Origin: Phenylobacterium sp.
GTDB taxonomy: Bacteria > Pseudomonadota > Alphaproteobacteria > Caulobacterales > Caulobacteraceae
Reading direction: 5' to 3'
Length of the DNA stretch: 36,872 nucleotides
Assembly (NCBI RefSeq): GCF_030697925.1
Contig: NZ_JAUYOJ010000059.1
Coordinates: 1-36,872 of the forward strand
The position numbers were made by a program, and so were the translations under genes. The notes under the pieces were generated by a model, which saw only the letters and a list, made by a program, of their open reading frames with translations, did no database searches and was not told the DNA's origin. The stretch's first letter is position 1, and the number at the start of each line of letters is the position of its first letter. Positions 1 to 9,035 of this stretch are shown in pieces.

Positions 1-84
1 GTGAGCCGGGCGACGGGTCAGGTCGTAGAATTTCGCTTGGCAGTTGGGGCAAAGCTGTTTTGCACCCAGTTCGGGATTGGCCAA
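1..84 (-). CDS. FYDLN-type (TIGR02300-like) protein, N-terminal part
   Basis: Only the first 28 codons lie in the window; the rest runs off the left edge. The start is a TTG at 84-82, and the protein opens MANPELGAKQLCPNCQ, followed by AKFYDLTRRPAH. The CPxC pair followed by KFYDL is typical of a small alphaproteobacterial family of unknown function, in which a short N-terminal zinc-ribbon-like segment precedes a long acidic tail. The tail cannot be seen here. The gene is divergent from aroA with a 119-base gap, an arrangement that suits separate promoters. The family assignment is from memory of the N-terminal signature. No function is claimed. Confidence 0.72.
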   Translation of the reverse strand, partial: MANPELGAKQLCPNCQAKFYDLTRRPAH

Positions 85-125
85 GGGCGGGCCTCTGGAC
101 AGGGGTTCAAATGAAGCCGGCTCCC

Positions 126-151
126 TTGCCACGCGCGGACGTCGCTGTCAA
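126..151 (+). promoter_or_regulatory. Possible promoter of aroA
   Basis: TTGCCAC (126-132), 11 bases, then GCTGTCAA (144-151) resembles the Caulobacter housekeeping pattern TTGaCgS-N10-14-GCtANAWC. A start near 158 would give a leader of about 46 bases carrying the AAGGAGG ribosome-binding site at 185-191. Inference from motif only. Confidence 0.3.
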
Positions 152-203
152 AAGCAATCCCCCTCGTGACAACTAGCAAGGCCCAAGGAGGCTTAGCATT
201 TCC

Positions 204-1526
204 ATGACGTCGGCAGGACTGACCGCGCACCGCGGCGGCCCGCTGCGGGGCCGCGTGCGCGCCCCAGGCGACAAGTCGATCTCTCACCGGTCGCTCATCC
301 TGGGCGCCCTGGCGCAAGGCGTCACCGAGATCGAGGGGCTTCTGGAAGGCGACGATGTGCTGCGCACCGCCGCGGCGATGCGGGCGTTCGGCGCCAGAGT
401 CGAACGGCTCGGTGACGGCGCGTGGAGCGTCGAGGGGCAGGGCGGCTTCTCCGAGCCCTCGGACATCATCGACTGCGGCAACGCCGGCACCGGGGTGCGG
501 CTGATCATGGGCGCCGCCGCCGGCTTCGACCTGGCGGTGACCTTCACCGGCGACGCCTCCCTGCGCGGCCGGCCGATGAACCGGGTGATGAAGCCCCTGA
601 AGGAGATGGGCGCGCGCTTTTCCGGCCGTTCGGGCGGGCGGCTGCCGCTCACCCTGCAGGGCGGCAACCTGAAAACCATCACCTACCGCCTGCCCGAGCC
701 CTCGGCCCAGGTGAAGTCGGCGGTGCTGCTGGCCGGGCTGCGGGCCGACGGCGGGGCCCGGGTGATCGAGCCCGAGGCCACCCGCGACCATACCGAGCGG
801 ATGCTGCGGGCCTTCGGGGTCACGGTGGATGTCGAGGACCGCGACGGCGAACGCCACATCGGCCTGGCCGGCGGCCAGATCCTGACGGGAACGAAGATCC
901 GGGTTCCGGGCGACCCATCCTCGGCCGCCTTCCCCCTGGTGGCGGCGCTGATCACCCCGGGCTCGGAGGTGACGGTGGAGGGCGTGCTGCTGAACGAGCT
1001 GCGTACCGGCCTGCTCACCACACTGATCGAGATGGGGGCGGACCTCACCATCGCGAACCGCCGCGACGAGGGCGGTGAGCCGGTGGGCGACGTCACCGCC
1101 CGTTACTCGGCCCTGCGCGGGGTCGAGGTGCCGCCCGAGCGGGCGCCCTCGATGATCGATGAATATCCGATCTTGGCCGTTGCCGCGGCCTATGCCGACG
1201 GCCCGACCCACATGCGCGGCATCGGAGAGATGCGGGTCAAGGAAAGCGATCGCATCGCGCTCATGGCCGCGGGCCTCACCGCCTGCGGCATAGGGGTCGA
1301 GGAGGAACCGGAGGGCCTGATCGTGGTCGGCTCGGCGCGCGGCAACCATCCGGCCGCCGGCGGGGCGCACGTGGTCACCCACGGCGATCACCGGATCGCC
1401 ATGAGCCACCTGGTCATGGGCTTCGCCGCCGAGGGCGCGGTGAGCATCGACGAGCCCGGTATGATCGCCACCAGCTTCCCAGGCTTCGTCGAGATGATGC
1501 GCGGCCTGGGGGCCGACCTCAGGTGA
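204..1526 (+). CDS. aroA: 3-phosphoshikimate 1-carboxyvinyltransferase (EPSP synthase)
   Basis: EPSP synthase transfers the enolpyruvyl group of PEP to shikimate-3-phosphate, the sixth step of the shikimate pathway, in the cytoplasm. The 440-residue product has the [10 protein letters not shown] signature (residues 21-30, PEP/S3P-binding Lys24), GNAGTG (92-97), a [14 protein letters not shown] block and RVKESDR near residue 348. The overall pattern, including [17 protein letters not shown] and the MIATSFP end, matches the class II branch typified by the Agrobacterium CP4 enzyme. At the position equal to E. coli Gly96 this protein has Gly95, where CP4 has Ala. The ATG has a strong AAGGAGG twelve bases upstream. 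It is followed by a palindromic repeat and then cmk, a neighbour order common in Proteobacteria. Confidence 0.97.
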   Translation: MTSAGLTAHRGGPLRGRVRAPGDKSISHRSLILGALAQGVTEIEGLLEGDDVLRTAAAMRAFGARVERLGDGAWSVEGQGGFSEPSDIIDCGNAGTGVRLIMGAAAGFDLAVTFTGDASLRGRPMNRVMKPLKEMGARFSGRSGGRLPLTLQGGNLKTITYRLPEPSAQVKSAVLLAGLRADGGARVIEPEATRDHTERMLRAFGVTVDVEDRDGERHIGLAGGQILTGTKIRVPGDPSSAAFPLVAALITPGSEVTVEGVLLNELRTGLLTTLIEMGADLTIANRRDEGGEPVGDVTARYSALRGVEVPPERAPSMIDEYPILAVAAAYADGPTHMRGIGEMRVKESDRIALMAAGLTACGIGVEEEPEGLIVVGSARGNHPAAGGAHVVTHGDHRIAMSHLVMGFAAEGAVSIDEPGMIATSFPGFVEMMRGLGADLR

Positions 1527-1556
1527 TCGGCGCGAACCTTTTCCGCCCCCGTTCAC

Positions 1557-1654
1557 GGGAGAGGGGGACCGGCGGAGCCAGTGGAGGGGGCGGCCTCAAG
1601 CTCGGCGCCCAGTCTCGCCCCCTCCACCACGCTGGGGCGCGGTCCCCCTCCCCC
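1557..1654. repeat. Inverted-repeat element, family A, copy 1
   Basis: Nested palindrome filling the aroA-cmk gap. The outer arms are GAGGGGGACC (1561-1570) and GGTCCCCCTC (1641-1650). The inner arms GTGGAGGGGGC (1581-1591) and GCCCCCTCCAC (1617-1627) are perfectly complementary. A second copy lies at 32048-32146 and shares the centre, including GCGGCCTCAAGCTC and GCCCAGTCTCGCCCCCTCC. No transposase or ORF is present. The flank just right of the element (CAGGGGAGGA, 1661-1670) is the apparent ribosome-binding site of cmk. Confidence 0.85.
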
Positions 1655-1677
1655 GCTTCGCAGGGGAGGAAAATTCC

Positions 1678-2328
1678 TTGAGCGGGGCCTTCGTCATCGC
1701 CGTTGACGGCCCGGCGGCCTCGGGCAAGGGTACCATCGCCCACCGCCTGGGCGAGGCCTATGGCATGCCGGTGCTGGATTCCGGCCTGCTCTATCGGGCG
1801 GTCGGGGTGCTGGCGGCGCGCGAAGGGATCGACTTCGACGCCGTCGCCAGGGTCACCGCCGTGGCCCAAGCCCTGACGGCGGAGATGCTGGGCGATCCGG
1901 CGTTCCGCACCCGCGAGGCCGGCGAGGCGGCCAGCCGGGTGGCGATCCACACCCCCGTGCGCCTGGCCCTGCGCGAGATGCAGCAGGCCTTCGCCCGGCG
2001 CCCTGGCGGGGCGGTGATCGACGGGCGCGACATCGGCACCGTCATCGCCCCCGAAGCCCCGGCCAAGCTCTATGTCACCGCCACGCCCGAGGTCCGCGCC
2101 GAGCGCCGCTGGAAGCAGCTTAAAGGCCAGGGCGAGGCGGTCAGCTTCGAGGAGATCCTCGACGACATCCGCAAGCGCGACGCCCGCGACGGGGGCCGCG
2201 CCGACTCGCCCATGCGGCCCGCCGACGACGCCGTCTTGCTGGACACCAGCGAAATGACTATAGAGCAGGCCACCGATGCGGCCCGCCGTATCGTCGAGGC
2301 GGCGCGAGCCCGCTGGGAGCGATCCTAG
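1678..2328 (+). CDS. cmk: Cytidylate kinase
   Basis: This cytoplasmic kinase phosphorylates CMP and dCMP with ATP in pyrimidine nucleotide salvage. The 216-residue protein begins FVIAVDGPAASGKGT, with Walker A at residues 11-19, and contains the CMP-kinase signatures VLDSGLLYRAVG, VIDGRDIGTVI and KRDARDGGRADSPM. The start is TTG at 1678, six to seven bases after GGGGAGGA. No ATG or GTG precedes the P-loop in this frame, so the rare start is well supported. It sits directly before rpsA, the conserved cmk-rpsA-ihfB order. Its ribosome-binding site adjoins the family A repeat, so the repeat may have shaped the upstream region. Confidence 0.96.
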   Translation: MSGAFVIAVDGPAASGKGTIAHRLGEAYGMPVLDSGLLYRAVGVLAAREGIDFDAVARVTAVAQALTAEMLGDPAFRTREAGEAASRVAIHTPVRLALREMQQAFARRPGGAVIDGRDIGTVIAPEAPAKLYVTATPEVRAERRWKQLKGQGEAVSFEEILDDIRKRDARDGGRADSPMRPADDAVLLDTSEMTIEQATDAARRIVEAARARWERS

Positions 2329-2485
2329 TCCGGCAATCCAACCGCGCCTTTCCCTCGCACGGCCGCGGGCAAATCACCGGCGTGAGTCATCACGCTATCG
2401 GTCGCAACCCTTAACCCGACACGGGGACTCCGTCCGAACGCTTGCGTTCTCGGGCCCTGCGTCATTTGAAGAACGAAAGACCAAA
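2329..2485 (+). promoter_or_regulatory. Structured leader of rpsA
   Basis: The 157-base gap before rpsA holds two perfect small hairpins: GCGTGA-GTCA-TCACGC (2380-2395) and GAACG-CTTG-CGTTC (2436-2449, six-base complementarity). No good Shine-Dalgarno sequence precedes the ATG; the nearest purine run is GAACGAAAGA. S1 mRNAs of other bacteria have weak Shine-Dalgarno sites and folded leaders through which S1 represses its own translation. A similar role here is inference. Confidence 0.4.
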
Positions 2486-4201
2486 ATGGCTGACGATATG
2501 AGCCTCAACCCCACCCGCGACGACTTTTCCGCCCTGCTCGACGAGTCGATGGGCGGCCGTGACTTCATGGAAGGCACGGTAGTCAAGGGGATCGTCGTGG
2601 GAATCGAGAAGGACTTCGCGATCATCGACGTCGGTCTGAAGACCGAAGGCCGCGTGTCCGTGAAGGAATTCGGCGTCGACGAGGACGGCAAGTCGCCGGT
2701 GTTCATCGGCGCGACCGTTGAGGTCTTCCTCGAGCGCGTCGAGAACGCCATGGGCGAAGCGGTCATCAGCCGCGACAAGGCCCGCCGCGAGGAAGCCTGG
2801 ACGCGCCTCGAAGGCGTCTACGAGAAGAACGAGCCGGTGATGGGCGCCATCGTCGGCCGCGTGAAGGGCGGCTTCACCGTCGACCTGGGCGGCGCCTCGG
2901 CCTTCCTGCCGGGCTCGCAAGTCGACATCCGCCCGGTGCGCGACGTCGGCCCGCTCATGGGCAAGGAACAGCCCTTCGCTATCCTCAAGATGGACAGGCC
3001 TCGTGGAAACATCGTTGTTTCCCGTCGCGCGATCCTGGAGGAAGCCCGCGCCGAGCAGCGCACCGAGCTGGTCTCCCAGCTGCAAGAGGGCGAGATCCGC
3101 GAAGGCGTGGTCAAGAACATCACCGACTACGGCGCGTTCGTGGACCTGGGCGGCATCGACGGCCTGCTGCACGTCACCGACATGAGCTGGAAGCGCGTCA
3201 ACCACCCGAGCCAGGTGCTCGCGGTCGGCGACACGGTGAAGGTCCAGATCGTCAAGATCAATCCGGACACCCAGCGCATCAGCCTCGGCATGAAGCAGCT
3301 GCAGTCCGACCCATGGGACGGCGTGGAAGCCAAGTACCCGGTGGGCGCGAAGTTCACCGGCCGGATCACCAACATCACCGACTACGGCGCCTTCGTGGAG
3401 CTGGAAGCCGGTGTCGAGGGCCTGGTCCACGTGTCCGAGATGTCCTGGACCAAGAAGAACGTCCACCCCGGCAAGATCGTCTCCACCTCGCAGGAAGTGG
3501 ATGTGGTCGTGCTGGACGTCGATCCGTCCAAGCGCCGCGTGTCCCTCGGCCTCAAGCAGGCCATGGACAATCCGTGGGACGCCTTCATCGCCGCCCACCC
3601 GGTCGGCTCGACGGTCGAGGGCGAGGTCAAGAACGCCACCGAATTCGGTCTGTTCATCGGCCTCGAGAACGACATCGACGGCATGGTGCACCTGAGCGAT
3701 CTCGACTGGACCGTGTCGGGTGAAGAGGCCATCGCCAAATACAACAAGGGCGATGTGGTCAAGGCGCGCGTTCTCGACGTCGACGTCGAGAAGGAACGCA
3801 TCTCGCTGGGCATCAAGCAACTGGCCGGCGACCCGATGCAGGGCGACACCTACCGCACCAAGCAGACCGTCACCGTCACCGTCACCGAGATCACGACGGG
3901 CGGCATCGAGGTGAAGTTCGGCGACGATGAAGCCCCGATGACGGCCTTCATCCGCAAGTCGGACCTCAGCCGTGACCGTGCGGACCAGCGCCCCGAGCGC
4001 TTCGCCGTGGGCGACCGCGTCGACGCCCAGATCTCCAGCATCGACAAGGCCGCGCGCCGCGTCTCGCTGTCGATCAAGGCTCTGGAGATGGTCGAGGAAA
4101 AGGAAGCCATCGAGAAGTTCGGGTCCTCGGACTCCGGCGCCTCGCTGGGCGACATCCTGGGCGCGGCCCTTCGCGAGAAGGCCGGCGCCACCAAGGAATA
4201 G
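2486..4201 (+). CDS. rpsA: 30S ribosomal protein S1
   Basis: S1 binds single-stranded mRNA on the 30S subunit and helps load messages with weak ribosome-binding sites. The 571-residue product has six tandem S1/OB-fold repeats. Repeats 3 to 6 are clearest, each with a pattern like ITDYGAFVDLGGIDGLLHVTDMSW followed by VKVQIVKIN and RISLGMKQL (broken here into parts). The reading frame stays open upstream to 2276, inside cmk. ATG 2486 is preferred because it gives MADDMSLNPTRDDF, the usual alphaproteobacterial S1 start, and the family's length of about 570. The gene ends six bases from the C-terminal AGATKE codons' stop and is followed by a good rho-independent terminator. Confidence 0.97.
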   Translation: MADDMSLNPTRDDFSALLDESMGGRDFMEGTVVKGIVVGIEKDFAIIDVGLKTEGRVSVKEFGVDEDGKSPVFIGATVEVFLERVENAMGEAVISRDKARREEAWTRLEGVYEKNEPVMGAIVGRVKGGFTVDLGGASAFLPGSQVDIRPVRDVGPLMGKEQPFAILKMDRPRGNIVVSRRAILEEARAEQRTELVSQLQEGEIREGVVKNITDYGAFVDLGGIDGLLHVTDMSWKRVNHPSQVLAVGDTVKVQIVKINPDTQRISLGMKQLQSDPWDGVEAKYPVGAKFTGRITNITDYGAFVELEAGVEGLVHVSEMSWTKKNVHPGKIVSTSQEVDVVVLDVDPSKRRVSLGLKQAMDNPWDAFIAAHPVGSTVEGEVKNATEFGLFIGLENDIDGMVHLSDLDWTVSGEEAIAKYNKGDVVKARVLDVDVEKERISLGIKQLAGDPMQGDTYRTKQTVTVTVTEITTGGIEVKFGDDEAPMTAFIRKSDLSRDRADQRPERFAVGDRVDAQISSIDKAARRVSLSIKALEMVEEKEAIEKFGSSDSGASLGDILGAALREKAGATKE

Positions 4202-4230
4202 GCCTCGCGTCCCTCTGGGGATCGAAGCCG

Positions 4231-4269
4231 GGCGGCGGATCGGGAAACCGGTCCGCCGCCTTCTTTCTT
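4231..4269 (+). terminator. Rho-independent terminator after rpsA
   Basis: GGCGGCGGA (4231-4239) pairs perfectly with TCCGCCGCC (4252-4260) across a 12-base loop, followed at once by TTCTTTCTT. The strong GC stem plus T-rich run, 30 bases after the rpsA stop, separates rpsA from ihfB. Confidence 0.85.
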
Positions 4270-4288
4270 GGGGCCCGACGCGCCGGCG

Positions 4289-4309
4289 GCAACTTTGAGT
4301 AGAAGTTGC
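4289..4309. promoter_or_regulatory. Perfect inverted repeat upstream of ihfB
   Basis: GCAACTT (4289-4295), seven bases, AAGTTGC (4303-4309). This is an exact 7-base inverted repeat in the 264-base stretch between the rpsA terminator and ihfB. The same stretch holds a 10-base palindrome TTTTCGAAAA (4334-4343). No plausible ORF or RNA gene was seen there. The stretch probably carries the ihfB promoter and an operator or leader hairpin, but I could not place a convincing -35/-10 pair. Confidence 0.4.
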
Positions 4310-4533
4310 TCAACCGCGTACGTCCGGTGGGGATTTTCGAAAAACCGGCCGCGAAGGAGCGGAGATCATCGGCTAAACCCGGATTGCGCCTTGAACATCC
4401 AACGGGACTCGACCATGGTCCCGCTCGCTCCCGAGCATTACCGTGGTTTTTGAGTTCGACCGCTAAGGCGATGCTCTTGTTGAACTTTCGAAGGGCCGTG
4501 GCTCCCACGCGGCTCGGGGATTCGGAAATAGGC

Positions 4534-4818
4534 ATGATCAAGTCGGAACTGATCGCCAGGCTCGCCGAAGAGAATCCGCACCTGACCCAGCGCGATATCG
4601 AGCGGGTGGTCGGGGTGATTCTCGAGCGCATGATCAAGGCGCTGGAAACGGACGGCCGGGTCGAACTGCGCGGCTTCGGCGCCCTGTCGGTCCGCTCGCG
4701 CGACGCCCGGGCCGGCCGCAATCCGCGGACTGGCGAAGCCGTCGAAGTGCGCGCCAAGCACGTCCCGTTCTTCAAGAGCGGCAAGGAGCTGCGCGAGCGG
4801 CTCAACGCCGACGAGTAG
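4534..4818 (+). CDS. ihfB: Integration host factor subunit beta
   Basis: IHF-beta pairs with IHF-alpha to bind and sharply bend specific DNA sites in replication, recombination and transcription. The 94-residue product has the HU/IHF fold: an N-terminal helical part, [14 protein letters not shown] (residues 41-54), and the DNA-intercalating arm RNPRTGE (62-68, Pro64), then [16 protein letters not shown]. The frame is open upstream to 4306, but [17 protein letters not shown] is the usual family start and gives the usual length. The ribosome-binding site is poor (GGGGATTCGG, spacing long). The cmk-rpsA-ihfB order is conserved in Proteobacteria and separates beta from alpha. Confidence 0.95.
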   Translation: MIKSELIARLAEENPHLTQRDIERVVGVILERMIKALETDGRVELRGFGALSVRSRDARAGRNPRTGEAVEVRAKHVPFFKSGKELRERLNADE

Positions 4819-4833
4819 GGGCCGACGAGTAGG
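4807..4833. repeat. 13-base tandem duplication over the ihfB stop
   Basis: GCCGACGAGTAGG occurs at 4807-4819 and again at 4821-4833, separated by one G (period 14). The first copy encodes the last residues ADE and the TAG stop of ihfB. The second lies just past the stop, so the protein is unaffected. Confidence 0.8.
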
Positions 4834-4902
4834 CCACGCGAGGTTGACCCGCGGCGATCGATGGGCCGATCCTCCGACCCGCAGGTTCAAGAGGGTCCCA
4901 CC

Positions 4903-5313
4903 ATGAGCACGTTCTCGGAATTCCGCGAGTTCATCGCGCGGGGCAATGTCGTCGACCTAGCGGTGGGCGTCATCGTCGGCGCCTCGTTCGGCAAGATCGT
5001 CGGCAGCCTGGTCGACCAGGTGATCATGCCCCCCATCGGCCTGGCCCTGGGCGGCCTCGACTTCTCCGAGCTGCAATGGGTCCTGCGGGCCGACGACGTG
5101 ACGACACCGGCCAGCGAGCTGGTGGCGATCCAGTACGGCGCCTTCCTCAACACCGTCATCCAGTTCGTGATCGTCGCCTGGGTCATCTTCCTGCTGGTCA
5201 AGGCCGTGAACACCCTGCGCCGCGAGCAGGCCGCCGCGCCGGAGGCGGCGCCGGCCCCCACCCCCAGCGAGGTCCTGCTTACGGAAATCCGTGATCTGCT
5301 GAAGTCGCGCTAG
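4903..5313 (+). CDS. mscL: Large-conductance mechanosensitive channel
   Basis: MscL is an inner-membrane pore that opens under membrane tension and releases solutes during osmotic downshock. The 136-residue product has the family start [20 protein letters not shown], the pore-lining TM1 ([17 protein letters not shown], about residues 20-36), the turn [11 protein letters not shown], a short periplasmic loop and TM2 ([20 protein letters not shown], about 77-96). A C-terminal cytoplasmic helix, [12 protein letters not shown], ends the protein. The frame extends 14 codons upstream, but ATG 4903 follows AGAGGGTCCCACC and fits the family start and length. It stands alone between ihfB and the trp genes. 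Confidence 0.96.
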   Translation: MSTFSEFREFIARGNVVDLAVGVIVGASFGKIVGSLVDQVIMPPIGLALGGLDFSELQWVLRADDVTTPASELVAIQYGAFLNTVIQFVIVAWVIFLLVKAVNTLRREQAAAPEAAPAPTPSEVLLTEIRDLLKSR

Positions 5314-5335
5314 GCGCCTCGTTTCCGCCAAACCC

Positions 5336-5364
5336 TTGCGGCGATGGCGCCAAAGCCCCTATTC
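5336..5364 (+). promoter_or_regulatory. Promoter of trpFBA, possibly leaderless
   Basis: TTGCGG (5336-5341), a 17-base spacer, then CTATTC (5359-5364). Seven bases later comes the A of the trpF ATG at 5372, where transcription would be expected to begin. No ribosome-binding site precedes that ATG. Together these suggest a leaderless message. Confidence 0.45.
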
Positions 5365-5371
5365 CGCCCCC

Positions 5372-6016
5372 ATGACCGTGACCGCGAAGATCTGTGGCCT
5401 GACCACCCCCCAGACCGTGGCGGCGGCCGTGGAAGGGGGCGCGTCCCACCTCGGCTTCATGTTCTTCGCCAAGAGCCCACGGAATATCGACCCCGAGGCG
5501 GCCGCGCGCCTGACACCGCCGGCCCGGGCCGAGAACGTCAAGATCGTCGCGGTGACGGTCGATCCGGACGACGCCCTGCTCGAGCGGCTGGCCGCGACGC
5601 TCAAGCCTGACTTCATTCAGCTGCACGGCAAGGAGACGCCCGCCCGCGCGCGCCAGGTGGCGCTGCGAACGGGCGCCGGCGTGATCAAGGTGATCTCGGT
5701 CTCCAGCGCCCACGACATCGACACGGCCCGCGCCTACGAGACCGTGGTCGACCACTTGATGTTCGACGCCAGGCCGCCCAGCGACCATCCGTTGCCGGGC
5801 GGAGCTGGGGCGCGGTTCGACTGGACCCTGCTCTCCGGACGGCGCTTCGAACGGCCCTGGTTCCTGGCCGGGGGCCTGGATCCCTGGAACGTCGGCGAGG
5901 CCGTGCGACTGTCGGGCGCGCCGCTTGTGGACGTTTCCTCTGGCGTGGAGCGTGGTCCCGGACTAAAGGACCCGGCCTTGATCACGGCCTTCCTTGACGC
6001 CGTCCGTCGCGCCTGA
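5372..6016 (+). CDS. trpF: Phosphoribosylanthranilate isomerase
   Basis: TrpF isomerises N-(5-phosphoribosyl)anthranilate to the carboxyphenylamino-deoxyribulose phosphate, third step of tryptophan synthesis. The 214-residue product starts [16 protein letters not shown], with the catalytic Cys in KICGL, and has [24 protein letters not shown] and the phosphate-binding C-terminal half with [16 protein letters not shown] and the catalytic-Asp motif [15 protein letters not shown]. The frame is open to 5336, but ATG 5372 fits the family start. There is no Shine-Dalgarno sequence and a promoter-like element sits at leaderless distance. trpB begins eight bases after the stop. Confidence 0.96.
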   Translation: MTVTAKICGLTTPQTVAAAVEGGASHLGFMFFAKSPRNIDPEAAARLTPPARAENVKIVAVTVDPDDALLERLAATLKPDFIQLHGKETPARARQVALRTGAGVIKVISVSSAHDIDTARAYETVVDHLMFDARPPSDHPLPGGAGARFDWTLLSGRRFERPWFLAGGLDPWNVGEAVRLSGAPLVDVSSGVERGPGLKDPALITAFLDAVRRA

Positions 6017-6023
6017 GGTTCTG

Positions 6024-7240
<1,217 letters not shown>

Positions 7241-7244
<4 letters not shown>

Positions 7245-8074
7245 CCAAAGCCCGTATCGAGGCCCGCTTCGCCCAGCTCAAGGCGGAGAACCGGGCGGCC
7301 TTCGTCCCCTATGTGATGGCCGGCGATCCCGACGCCGCCACCGCCGCGGCGATCCTGAAGGCCCTGCCGGCCGCCGGGGCCGACCTGATCGAGGTGGGCT
7401 TCCCGTTCTCCGATCCCATGGCCGAGGGTCCGCCGATCCAGCGCGCCGCCCAGCGGGCCCTGGCCAATGGCATGACCTTGACGGGCGTGCTGGCCGCGGT
7501 GGCGCAGTTCCGCAAGGGCGACGACACGACGCCCGTGATCCTGATGGGCTACGCCAATCCGCTGATCGGCTGGGGCTTCGAGGCCTTCGCCCGCGACATG
7601 GCCGCCTCGGGTGTCGACGGCCTGATCGTGGTCGACATCCCGCCGGAAGAGGCCGATCCCCTGGCCGACGCCCTGGACGCCGAGAACCTGTCGCTGATCC
7701 GGCTGGCCACGCCCACCACCGACGACGCGCGGCTGCCCATCGTCGTGCGCCGCACCTCGGGCTTCGTCTATTACGTCTCCGTCGCCGGGGTGACTGGGGT
7801 GAAGGAAGCAGACGCCGACATCGTCGCGCCCCACGTGGCCCGGGTCCGCGCCGCCTCCGGACTGCCGGTGGCGGTGGGTTTCGGCATCAAGACGCCGGAG
7901 CGCGCCGGTGCGATCGCCAAGGTGGCCGACGCCGTCGTGGTGGGTTCCGCGCTCGTTGACGAGGTCGCTTCCGCCTTGGCAATGAACGAATCTGTGACCG
8001 GGCGGGTTCTTTCCAAAGTCGAATCCTTGGCTAAGGCTGTGCGCTCCGCGCGAGTCGAAAGCCTCACGGTGTAG
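7241..8074 (+). CDS. trpA: Tryptophan synthase alpha chain
   Basis: TrpA splits indole-3-glycerol phosphate into indole and glyceraldehyde-3-phosphate. The 277-residue protein (E. coli 268) starts at a TTG whose bases overlap the trpB TGA. It has [27 protein letters not shown] (50-64) and the loop [12 protein letters not shown]. The first catalytic acid, E. coli Glu49, is present as Glu51. The second, Asp60 in LADGP, is Glu62 here (MAEGP, codon GAG). The phosphate-binding GFGIKTPE and VVGSALVD are intact, so the gene looks functional. accD follows after six bases. Confidence 0.96.
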
Positions 8075-8080
8075 AACCCC

Positions 8081-9013
8081 ATGGCGATGGCTGAACAGCG
8101 AAACGACAAGCCCGGCAAGGGCGGCCCCTCCGGGCCCCGCGAGCGAGGCGGATGGCTGGCCAAGATCGCGCCCGGCGTGCGCAATCTGGTGGCCAAGCGC
8201 GAGACGCCCGAAAACCTTTGGGTGAAGTGCCCCGACACCGGGGAAATGATCTACCGCTCCGACCTCGAGGCCGCCCTGTGGGTGACCCCGTCCGGCAGCC
8301 ACATGCGGATCGGCGCCGAGCAGCGCCTGCGCTACACCTTCGACGATGGGGCTTATGAGAAGCTGGCCGCGCCCACCGGGGTGGTGGACGACCCGCTGAA
8401 GTTCCCCGACGTGCGCCCCTACATGGAGCGGCTCAAGGCCGCCCGGAAGACCATCGGATCGCAGGACGCCATGGTCAGCGCCTATGGGACCATCAAGGGC
8501 CAGGGCGCGGTGGTCTCGGTGCAGGACTTCGCCTTCATGGGCGGTTCGCTGGGCATCGGCGTCGGCGAGGCCTTCATCAAGGCCGCCCAGGAGGCCGTCC
8601 GCCGCGAGGTCCCCTATGTGATCTTCACCGCCGCGGGCGGGGCGCGGATGCAGGAGGGCACGCTGGCCCTCATGCAGATGGCCCGCACCACCCTGGCGCT
8701 CAACGAGGTCAAGGCCGCCGGCCTGCCCTATATCGTCGTGCTCACCGACCCGACCACAGGCGGGGTCACGGCCTCCTACGCCATGCTGGGCGACATCCAC
8801 CTGGCCGAGCCCAACGCCATGATCGCCTTCGCCGGGCGCCGGGTGATCGAGCAGACCATCCGCGAGGTCCTGCCGGTGGGTTTCCAGCGCGCCGAGTTCC
8901 TCGTGGAGCGCGGCATGGTCGACCGGGTGGTCACCCGCGCCGAACTGCCCCAGGTCCTGGGCTCCCTGCTCAAGACCCTGATGATGGGACGCGCGCGTTC
9001 GAAAGCGGCCTAG
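8081..9013 (+). CDS. accD: Acetyl-CoA carboxylase carboxyltransferase beta subunit
   Basis: AccD, with AccA, moves the carboxyl group from biotin to acetyl-CoA to make malonyl-CoA, the committed step of fatty-acid synthesis. The 310-residue protein has ENLWVKCPDTGEMIYRSDLE (residues 44-63), the region of the N-terminal zinc ribbon, then the crotonase-like core with VVSVQDFAFMGGSLG, FTAAGGARMQEG and LTDPTTGGVTASYAM. Of the four ribbon cysteines only Cys50 remains; the other positions by spacing are Thr53, Thr69 and Gly72. The gene is joined to trpA by six bases and is followed by an 88-base inverted repeat. The accD-folC pairing is common in many bacteria. Confidence 0.96.
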   Translation: MAMAEQRNDKPGKGGPSGPRERGGWLAKIAPGVRNLVAKRETPENLWVKCPDTGEMIYRSDLEAALWVTPSGSHMRIGAEQRLRYTFDDGAYEKLAAPTGVVDDPLKFPDVRPYMERLKAARKTIGSQDAMVSAYGTIKGQGAVVSVQDFAFMGGSLGIGVGEAFIKAAQEAVRREVPYVIFTAAGGARMQEGTLALMQMARTTLALNEVKAAGLPYIVVLTDPTTGGVTASYAMLGDIHLAEPNAMIAFAGRRVIEQTIREVLPVGFQRAEFLVERGMVDRVVTRAELPQVLGSLLKTLMMGRARSKAA

Positions 9014-9035
9014 GGCCTCACTCCAATTTCCGTTC

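Noticed and set aside
204..1526. Natural glyphosate-insensitive EPSP synthase of CP4 type
   Set aside because: The class is similar, but the key position is Gly (GNAGTG), not Ala as in CP4, so insensitivity is not supported by sequence.
18..1556. Long minus-strand frame opposite aroA (512 codons)
   Set aside because: Shadow of aroA in high-GC DNA: low-complexity His/Gly/Arg-rich product, no ribosome-binding site, and aroA is certain.
2462..3820. Long minus-strand frame opposite rpsA
   Set aside because: Antisense shadow; the plus strand encodes an unmistakable S1 protein.
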